This document shows, piece after piece, positions 1-3,705 of a stretch of DNA of 9,826 nucleotides. The stretch comes from Nitrospinota bacterium (lineage in GTDB: Bacteria; Nitrospinota_A; UBA7883; JADGGD01). Location: NCBI GenBank assembly GCA_015229165.1, contig JADGCD010000069.1, positions 1 through 9,826 of the forward strand, written 5' to 3'. The position numbers and the translations under genes were made by a program. The notes under the pieces were generated by a model. The model ran no database searches and was not told where the DNA came from. It was given only the letters and a program-made list of their open reading frames with translations. Each line of letters starts with the position of its first letter. Positions within the stretch are counted from its first letter, which is position 1.

Positions 1-1
1 T

Positions 2-145
2 GTGGAGATGGTGATGCCGGGCGACAACGTCGCCATGACCATCGAACTCATCACGCCGATCGCGATGGAGAAAGAGCTCCGCTTCGCGATCCGGGAGGGG
101 GGCCGCACCGTCGGCGCCGGCGTCATCACCGAAATCATCGAATAA
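2..145 (+). CDS. tuf: Elongation factor Tu, C-terminal end (5' truncated by window)
   Basis: Only the last 47 codons are present; the gene starts outside the window. EF-Tu is the cytoplasmic GTPase that brings aminoacyl-tRNA to the ribosomal A site. The visible part is the end of beta-barrel domain III, recognised by VEMVMPGDN, then LRFAIREGGRTVGAGVITEI at the C-terminus, which is nearly invariant in bacterial EF-Tu. The stop TAA is at 143-145, and the L33 gene starts 12 nt later, so the two are probably co-transcribed. The GTPase domain with its P-loop is not in view. Whether a second tuf copy exists, as in many bacteria, cannot be judged here. Nothing looks damaged. Identity is very secure despite the short length. 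Confidence 0.96.
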   Translation: MEMVMPGDNVAMTIELITPIAMEKELRFAIREGGRTVGAGVITEIIE

Positions 146-157
146 GGGGTCGGGTCG

Positions 158-307
158 ATGCGCGACATCATCCACCTGCAATGCACCGAGTGCAAGCGGA
201 AGAATTACAGCACCACGAAGAACAAGAAGCGGACGCCGGACCGGATCGAGATGAAGAAGTACTGCCGGTTCTGCCACAAGCACACGCCGCACAAAGAGAC
301 GAAGTAA
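158..307 (+). CDS. rpmG: 50S ribosomal protein L33 (bL33), zinc-binding C+ form
   Basis: This 49-residue basic protein begins MRDIIHLQCTEC and ends RFCHKHTPHKETK, the classic bL33 pattern. It is a small structural protein of the large ribosomal subunit near the E site. Two CxxC pairs (C9/C12 and C38/C41) make it the zinc-ribbon 'C+' type. Many bacteria also carry a cysteine-free paralogue used under zinc starvation, which would lie elsewhere. The start ATG at 158 has only a weak G-rich stretch upstream (GGGG at 146-149), and lies 12 nt after the tuf stop. Length matches the family's usual 49-55 residues. Its place between tuf and tRNA-Trp/secE is a common bacterial arrangement. Confidence 0.96.
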   Translation: MRDIIHLQCTECKRKNYSTTKNKKRTPDRIEMKKYCRFCHKHTPHKETK

Positions 308-313
308 CGTCGG

Positions 314-330
314 CCGCGAACGGATCGCGG
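314..330 (+). other. Short hairpin between rpmG and tRNA-Trp
   Basis: CCGCGA (314-319) and TCGCGG (325-330) are perfect inverted repeats around a 5-nt loop. The hairpin begins 6 nt after the rpmG stop and ends 8 nt before the tRNA 5' end. No T-tract follows, so it is not an intrinsic terminator. It could help punctuate processing of a joint rpmG-tRNA transcript, but that is inference. Such short GC stems arise easily by chance in GC-rich DNA. Confidence 0.45.
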
Positions 331-338
331 CGCAGTAC

Positions 339-414
339 AGGCCAGTGGCTCAACGGCTAGAGCATCGCGCTCCAAACGCGAGGACTGGGGGTTCGAATCC
401 CTCCTGGCCTGCCA
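339..414 (+). tRNA. trnW: tRNA-Trp (anticodon CCA)
   Basis: The complete cloverleaf folds by eye. The 7-bp acceptor stem is AGGCCAG (339-345) with CTGGCCT (404-410). The D stem is GCTC (348-351) with GAGC (360-363). The anticodon stem TCGCG/CGCGA encloses the loop CTCCAAA, with anticodon CCA at 372-374. A 5-nt variable loop is followed by the T arm, whose loop is TTCGAAT (392-398). The discriminator is G (411), and CCA is encoded at 412-414. A1-U72 with G73 fits the bacterial tryptophan identity set. It reads UGG codons. It sits between rpmG and secE on the same strand, an arrangement known in several Gram-negative phyla, and is probably cut from a longer transcript. Confidence 0.97.
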
Positions 415-427
415 ATTGAAACAGACC

Positions 428-488
428 GTCGCGGCGGGGAGCGCCCCCGCCCGGCGACGAGAACGGGATGGACGGCCGCCCACGGCGG
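428..488 (+). other. Two GC hairpins in the tRNA-Trp to secE spacer
   Basis: The 90-nt spacer (415-504) holds two inverted repeats. The first is GTCGC+GGCGGGG (428-439) pairing with CCCCGCC (445-451) and GCGAC (454-458), giving 12 bp with a 2-nt bulge and a 5-nt loop. The second is CCGCC (476-480) with GGCGG (484-488), ending 7 nt before the secE Shine-Dalgarno. Neither is followed by a T-run, so neither is a standard terminator. The first starts 14 nt after the tRNA CCA end and may protect or expose a processing site. I see no convincing sigma-70 promoter here: TTGAAA at 416-421 has no matching -10 box at the right distance. Confidence 0.45.
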
Positions 489-504
489 ACGAACCGGAGA
501 CGAG

Positions 505-693
505 ATGAGCAAGGTACAAGAGATCCAGCAGTTCTTCCGCGAAGTGAAGGTGGAGACCAAGAAGGTCACCTACCCGAGCAAGCAGGACACCATCGCCACG
601 ACCTATGTGGTCATCGCGGTGGTGCTGGTCATCAGCTTCTATCTGGGCGTCGTCGACTGGATCCTCTCACAGCTTATCGGAATGGCCCTTTAA
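505..693 (+). CDS. secE: Preprotein translocase subunit SecE
   Basis: A 62-residue inner-membrane protein of the short, single-span SecE type found in most bacteria (E. coli has a longer three-span form). SecE clamps the SecY channel together with SecG. An amphipathic N-terminal part carries the conserved EVKVETKKVTYPSKQDT (about residues 13-29). One hydrophobic segment follows at about 31-55 (TTYVVIAVVLVISFYLG, then VVDWIL). The start ATG at 505 has GGAG at 496-499 with 5-nt spacing. The stop TAA (691-693) shares its last base with the nusG ATG, giving a TAATG junction, so translation of the two is probably coupled. The secE-nusG pairing is nearly universal and supports both calls. Confidence 0.95.
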   Translation: MSKVQEIQQFFREVKVETKKVTYPSKQDTIATTYVVIAVVLVISFYLGVVDWILSQLIGMAL

Positions 694-1394
694 TGATGAA
701 CGACGAGACCCGGGACACGCAGAACGTCCGACCGGCCCCCACCACGGCGGCGGACCTCTTCGGAACCCCGGTGGACGACGAGACCCCGGCGGTCGCCCCG
801 CCGGTCGAGGCGCCCCAAGCCGCCCCCGTGGCCGACGACGACGCCCCGGCGCCTTTGACCCGCCCCGGCATGAAGTGGTTCGTGCTGCACACCTACTCGG
901 GCTACGAGAAGAAGGTGCGCGAACAGCTTCGCCAGCGGCTCGACCAGCTCGGGTTCGGCGACCGGGTGGGGGACATCCTGGTCCCCGAAGAGGACGTGGT
1001 CGAGGTCAAGAGCGGCAAGAAGCGGGTCTCCAAGCGCAAGTTCTTCCCCGGGTACATCCTCATCGAGATGCAGATGGACGAGGACACCTGGTACGTGGTC
1101 AAGGAGACCCCCCGGATCACCGGATTTCTGGGAGACGCCTCCCGGCCCGTGCCGCTCAACGAAGACGAAGTGATCCGGCTGCGCGCGCAGATGTCCGGAT
1201 CGGCGGAAAAGCCGCGCCCCAAGTACGCCTACGAGGTGGGCGAAGGGGTGCGGGTTATCGACGGCCCGTTCGCCAACTTCACCGGCACGCTGGACGAAGT
1301 GCATCCGGAACGGGGCAAAGTCAAGGTCATGGTCTCCATCTTCGGCCGGGCGACCCCGGTGGAGTTGGAGTTCTCTCAGATAGAAAAGGCGTAA
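693..1394 (+). CDS. nusG: Transcription termination/antitermination factor NusG, with N-terminal extension
   Basis: NusG binds the RNA polymerase clamp, suppresses pausing, and links polymerase to Rho or to ribosomal protein S10. The 233-residue product has a canonical core from M60: the NGN domain (KWFVLHTYSGYEKKVREQL, then FFPGYILIEMQMDEDTWYVV) and, from about residue 180, the KOW domain ending SIFGRATPVELEFSQIEKA. F217 in SIFGR is the conserved KOW phenylalanine. Residues 1-59 are additional, rich in Ala, Pro, Asp and Glu, and probably disordered. Typical NusG is about 175-190 residues. I chose ATG 693 because it overlaps the secE stop (TAATG). A second ATG follows at 696. No Shine-Dalgarno precedes either 693 or the internal ATG at 870, so a core-only product starting at 870 cannot be fully excluded. 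Confidence 0.95.
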   Translation: MMNDETRDTQNVRPAPTTAADLFGTPVDDETPAVAPPVEAPQAAPVADDDAPAPLTRPGMKWFVLHTYSGYEKKVREQLRQRLDQLGFGDRVGDILVPEEDVVEVKSGKKRVSKRKFFPGYILIEMQMDEDTWYVVKETPRITGFLGDASRPVPLNEDEVIRLRAQMSGSAEKPRPKYAYEVGEGVRVIDGPFANFTGTLDEVHPERGKVKVMVSIFGRATPVELEFSQIEKA

Positions 1395-1403
1395 GGGACG
1401 ACG

Positions 1404-1826
1404 ATGGCCAAGGAAATTACCGGAAAAATCAAGCTGCAGGTGCCTGCGGGCGCCGCCAACCCGTCCCCCCCCGTGGGCCCGGCCCTCGGCCAGCGGGGTG
1501 TGAACATCATGGAGTTCTGCAAGGCGTTCAACGCCCGCACGCAGGACCAGGCGGGGATGATCATCCCGGTGGTGATCACCGTCTATGCCGACCGAAGCTT
1601 CACGTTCGAGACCAAGTCGCCGCCCGCGTCGGTCCTTCTCAAGAAGGCCGCCGGGATCGCCAAGGGCTCGAGCGAGGCCAACAAGAATAAAGTGGGGAAA
1701 GTGACCTGGGACCAGGTGCGGGAGATCGCGAAAATCAAGACGGCCGACCTCACGGCCGCCGACGAGAAGGCGGCGCTGGCGACCATCGCCGGAACCGCCC
1801 GCTCGATGGGTATCGTGGTCGAATAA
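1404..1826 (+). CDS. rplK: 50S ribosomal protein L11 (uL11)
   Basis: L11 forms the base of the ribosomal stalk with L10/L12, binds the 23S GTPase-associated region, and is needed for RelA activation and factor binding. The 140 residues match the usual 140-144. The N-terminal domain carries the conserved PSPPVGPALGQRGVNIMEFC (from P20), whose Pro pair P22-P23 belongs to the thiostrepton-binding region in characterised L11. The C-terminal RNA-binding domain includes GSSEANKNKVGKVTWDQVREIA and ends TARSMGIVVE. Start ATG 1404 has GGGA at 1395-1398, and lies 9 nt after the nusG stop. A run of eight C at 1465-1472 falls within the conserved Pro-rich stretch and stays in frame. Confidence 0.97.
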   Translation: MAKEITGKIKLQVPAGAANPSPPVGPALGQRGVNIMEFCKAFNARTQDQAGMIIPVVITVYADRSFTFETKSPPASVLLKKAAGIAKGSSEANKNKVGKVTWDQVREIAKIKTADLTAADEKAALATIAGTARSMGIVVE

Positions 1827-1852
1827 CCGCGCCATTGCAGGAGAAACGGTAG

Positions 1853-2566
1853 ATGCCGAAGAACGGAAAGCGGTTGGCGAAAGCCCTCTCGCAGCTGGAC
1901 CGCGAAAAGCGGTACCCGCTGAACGAGGCGCTGTCGCTGGCCAAGAGCCTGGCCGCCGCCAAGTTTGACGAGACCGTCGAACTGTCGGTGCGGCTGGGGG
2001 TCGATCCGACCAAGGCGGATCAGATGGTGCGCGGGGCGGTGACCATGCCCAGCGGCACCGGGAAGACCCGCCGGATCATCGTGTTCGCCAAGGGGGAGAA
2101 GGCCAAAGAAGCCGAAGCCGCCGGGGCGGACATCGTGGGCGCCGACGAGCTGGCCACGAAGATCATGGAAGGATGGACCGACTTCGACGTGGCCGTGGCC
2201 ACGCCGGACATGATGGGCGTCGTCGGGCGCCTGGGCAAGGTGCTGGGGCCGCGCGGTCTTATGCCCAACCCCAAGTCGGGAACGGTGACCTTTGACGTGG
2301 CCAAGGCCATCAAGGAGATCCAGGCGGGCAAGGTGGAGTTCCGGGTGGAGAAGGCGGGCATCGTCCACGCCCCCATCGGAAAAGCCAGCTTCAGCGCCGA
2401 GGCGCTGTACCACAACGCCCGCGCACTGGTCGACCAGCTCATCAAGATGAAGCCGGCGGCCGCCAAGGGGACGTACATCCGCGGCATCACGGTGAGCACC
2501 ACCATGGGCCCCGGCATCCGGGTCGACGCGTCGCCGACGGCGATCGCCGCCCTGCCGGCCGCGTAA
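1853..2566 (+). CDS. rplA: 50S ribosomal protein L1 (uL1)
   Basis: L1 forms the mobile L1 arm near the E site and helps release deacylated tRNA. In well-studied bacteria it also represses its own L11-L1 operon by binding the mRNA. The 237-residue length is typical (about 230-235). The signature TPDMMGVVGRLGKVLGPRGL (residues 117-136) followed by MPNPKSGTVT is intact, as is KVEFRVEKAGIVHAPIGK. The C-terminal STMGPGIRVD is standard. ATG 1853 is preceded by AGGAG (1839-1843) at 9-nt spacing; the gene lies 26 nt after rplK. The 3' end abuts rplJ, with the stop codon overlapping the rplJ Shine-Dalgarno. Confidence 0.97.
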   Translation: MPKNGKRLAKALSQLDREKRYPLNEALSLAKSLAAAKFDETVELSVRLGVDPTKADQMVRGAVTMPSGTGKTRRIIVFAKGEKAKEAEAAGADIVGADELATKIMEGWTDFDVAVATPDMMGVVGRLGKVLGPRGLMPNPKSGTVTFDVAKAIKEIQAGKVEFRVEKAGIVHAPIGKASFSAEALYHNARALVDQLIKMKPAAAKGTYIRGITVSTTMGPGIRVDASPTAIAALPAA

Positions 2567-2571
2567 GGAGG
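2566..2571 (+). promoter_or_regulatory. Consensus ribosome binding site of rplJ overlapping the rplA stop
   Basis: AGGAGG at 2566-2571 is a full match to the anti-Shine-Dalgarno sequence, 7 nt from the rplJ ATG. Its first base is the last base of the rplA stop TAA. Ribosomes finishing rplA therefore cover the rplJ initiation site, which suggests coupling and strong initiation. Confidence 0.8.
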
Positions 2572-2578
2572 AGCGACA

Positions 2579-3112
2579 ATGCCTACCGCAGCGAAAGCCG
2601 CAGAGATCGAAAGCCTCCGGGAGTCTTTCACCGGAGCCAAGGTGGCGGTGGTGGCCAACTTCACCGCCCTGACCGCGGAGGAAGTGACGGCGCTGCGCCG
2701 CACCCTGCGCGCCAAGGGCGCCAAGGTGAAGGTGGTGAAGAACACCCTGGCCAAAATCGCCGCCGAAGGGACCGGCATGGAAAAGGTGAAGGACGCCTTC
2801 ACCGGCCCCGTGATGGTGACGTTCGGCTACGACGAGGACATCTCGGCCCCGGCCAAGACCATCCTCGACTTCGCCAAGGGGAGCAAGGACCGGGTCACCG
2901 TGGTGGGCGGGATGGTGGAAGGCTCCGCCGTCGACGCCGCCGGGGTGAAAGTCCTGGCCGACATGCCCCCCAAGCCGGTGGTCCAGGCCATGTTCCTGGG
3001 ACTGCTGCAGGCGCCTGCCCGCAGCTTCCTGGGCCTGCTGACCAACGTGCCGCGCAGCCTCATGAACGTCATGAGCAACTACGCCGAAAAACAGCAAAAG
3101 GGGGAAGGCTGA
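2579..3112 (+). CDS. rplJ: 50S ribosomal protein L10 (uL10)
   Basis: L10 anchors L7/L12 dimers to the stalk base next to L11. The 177 residues are within the usual 165-180. The N-terminal rRNA-binding domain shows VAVVANFTALTAEEVTALRR and KVKVVKNTLAKIA (around residues 48-60). The middle part contains PVMVTFGYDEDISAPAKTI. The C-terminal part (about 148-177, including PRSLMNVMSNYAEKQQKGEG) is the helix that carries L7/L12 dimers. How many dimers bind cannot be read reliably from sequence alone. The start is fixed by the consensus AGGAGG 7 nt upstream. Only 12 nt separate it from rplA, leaving no room for a free-standing L10 leader. Confidence 0.96.
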   Translation: MPTAAKAAEIESLRESFTGAKVAVVANFTALTAEEVTALRRTLRAKGAKVKVVKNTLAKIAAEGTGMEKVKDAFTGPVMVTFGYDEDISAPAKTILDFAKGSKDRVTVVGGMVEGSAVDAAGVKVLADMPPKPVVQAMFLGLLQAPARSFLGLLTNVPRSLMNVMSNYAEKQQKGEG

Positions 3113-3170
3113 GAAGCCGACCCCGCCCGAAACACACATACAACGATTACGCTAAGATCGGAGGACTCTC

Positions 3171-3548
3171 ATGTCGGTTACCAAGGACGCTGTTAAGGAC
3201 TATCTGAAGAACATGCCGGTGCACGAGCTTCTGGGCTTCGTGAAGGAGCTCGAGGAAGAGTGGGGCGTCTCCGCCGCCGCTCCGGCCGCCGCCGCCGTGG
3301 CCGCCGCTCCTGCCGCCGCCGCCGAGGACGCCGGACCCACCGAGGTCTCCGTGATCCTGACCGGCGCCGGGGACAAGAAAATCCAGGTCATCAAGGTGGT
3401 CCGCGAGATCACCGGCCTGGGCCTCAAGGAAGCCAAAGACCTGGTCGACGGCGCCCCGAAGCCGGTGAAGACCGGCCTGCAGCGCCCCGAAGCCGACGAC
3501 ATCAAGGCCAAGCTGGAAGAGGCCGGAGCCACCATCGAAATCAAATAA
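3171..3548 (+). CDS. rplL: 50S ribosomal protein L7/L12 (bL12)
   Basis: bL12 is the multicopy stalk protein that recruits and activates translational GTPases. The 125-residue product has the three usual parts: an N-terminal dimerisation helical region (residues 1-33, MSVTKDAVKDYLKNMPVHEL), an Ala/Pro hinge of almost pure alanine (about 34-55), and a globular C-terminal domain with the invariant VIKVVREITGLGLKEAKDLV and DGAPKPVK. The segment after this, TGLQRPEADDIKAKLEEAGA, departs slightly from the usual VKEGV-SKEEAE style but keeps the fold. GGAGG (3160-3164) lies 6 nt before ATG 3171. The 58-nt gap from rplJ is less GC-rich than its surroundings; TAAGAT at 3153-3158 has no -35 partner, so no promoter is called there. 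Confidence 0.97.
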   Translation: MSVTKDAVKDYLKNMPVHELLGFVKELEEEWGVSAAAPAAAAVAAAPAAAAEDAGPTEVSVILTGAGDKKIQVIKVVREITGLGLKEAKDLVDGAPKPVKTGLQRPEADDIKAKLEEAGATIEIK

Positions 3549-3584
3549 GGCGTGACCGCCCTATTGAATTTCGACAACGGTTTC

Positions 3585-3609
3585 CTCGCGACGATCCACG
3601 GATCGCGGG
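3585..3609 (+). other. Hairpin overlapping the terminator 5' arm (possible antiterminator-like element)
   Basis: CTCGCGA (3585-3591) can pair with TCGCGGG (3603-3609) across an 11-nt loop: 7 bp including one G-T. A shorter alternative inside it is CGATC (3592-3596) with GATCG (3601-3605). Bases 3607-3609 are also the first three bases of the terminator stem, so the full forms of both stems cannot coexist. Pairing here would detach the terminator stem from its U-tract by 3 bp. The base pairing is seen directly; any regulatory role is inference. Confidence 0.4.
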
Positions 3610-3641
3610 AAGGGCGGGCTTAGTCCGCCCTTCCCTTTTTT
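3607..3641 (+). terminator. Intrinsic terminator/attenuator between rplL and rpoB
   Basis: GGGAAGGGCGG (3607-3617) pairs perfectly over 11 bp with CCGCCCTTCCC (3625-3635), with a 7-nt loop (3618-3624). Six T follow immediately at 3636-3641. This is a textbook Rho-independent terminator for + strand transcription; there is no T-tract for the opposite direction. It starts 58 nt after the rplL stop and ends 64 nt before the rpoB start. E. coli has a partial attenuator at the same place that lowers rpoBC expression relative to the ribosomal protein genes. No promoter is visible between this element and rpoB, so readthrough is presumably required. Confidence 0.9.
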
Positions 3642-3650
3642 CACCCGCGA

Positions 3651-3688
3651 GCGCCGGGCCGGCCGATTGGCCGCGGCCGGCGAGGCGC
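3651..3688 (+). other. GC-rich hairpin just upstream of the rpoB ribosome binding site
   Basis: GCGCC (3651-3655) pairs with GGCGC (3684-3688), and CCGGCC (3659-3664) with GGCCGG (3675-3680), separated by a 3x3 internal loop and closed by a 10-nt loop. It ends 5 nt before the rpoB Shine-Dalgarno (3694-3700). E. coli has an RNase III processing site in the equivalent interval, so this may be a processing or stability hairpin. That role is inferred, and chance is possible in such GC-rich DNA. Confidence 0.45.
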
Positions 3689-3693
3689 CACTG

Positions 3694-3700
3694 GGAGGAG
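3694..3700 (+). promoter_or_regulatory. Ribosome binding site of rpoB
   Basis: GGAGGAG at 3694-3700 lies 5 nt before ATG 3706 and decides the rpoB start. It rules out the in-frame TTG at 3667, which lies inside the upstream hairpin, and the out-of-frame ATG at 3702, which is only 1 nt from the site. Confidence 0.85.
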
Positions 3701-3705
3701 CATGC

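Noticed and set aside
416..421. TTGAAA as a -35 box of a secE promoter
   Set aside because: The position 17 nt downstream is GC-rich with no TATAAT-like sequence; the region instead forms a hairpin.
428..458. Terminator after tRNA-Trp
   Set aside because: The stem is strong but is followed by GAGAACGGG rather than a T-tract.
605..1690. Same-strand alternative frames such as 605-1690 and 4065-5525
   Set aside because: They lie wholly inside well-conserved genes in another frame, with Arg/Pro/Gly-rich products typical of frame-shifted GC-rich DNA.
690..3139. Long minus-strand open frames over nusG-rplK (690-1835) and rplK-rplJ (1583-3139)
   Set aside because: They are shadows of GC-rich, codon-biased ribosomal genes; the translations are His/Arg/Gly-rich and no protein family is recognisable.
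3153..3158. TAAGAT as a -10 box for an rplL promoter
   Set aside because: There is no -35-like hexamer at 16-18 nt upstream, and transcription would start within the rplL Shine-Dalgarno.
3667..3705. Upstream in-frame TTG at 3667 as the rpoB start
   Set aside because: It would add 13 residues encoded by the GC hairpin and has no Shine-Dalgarno; ATG 3706 has GGAGGAG 5 nt upstream and gives the usual RpoB N-terminus.
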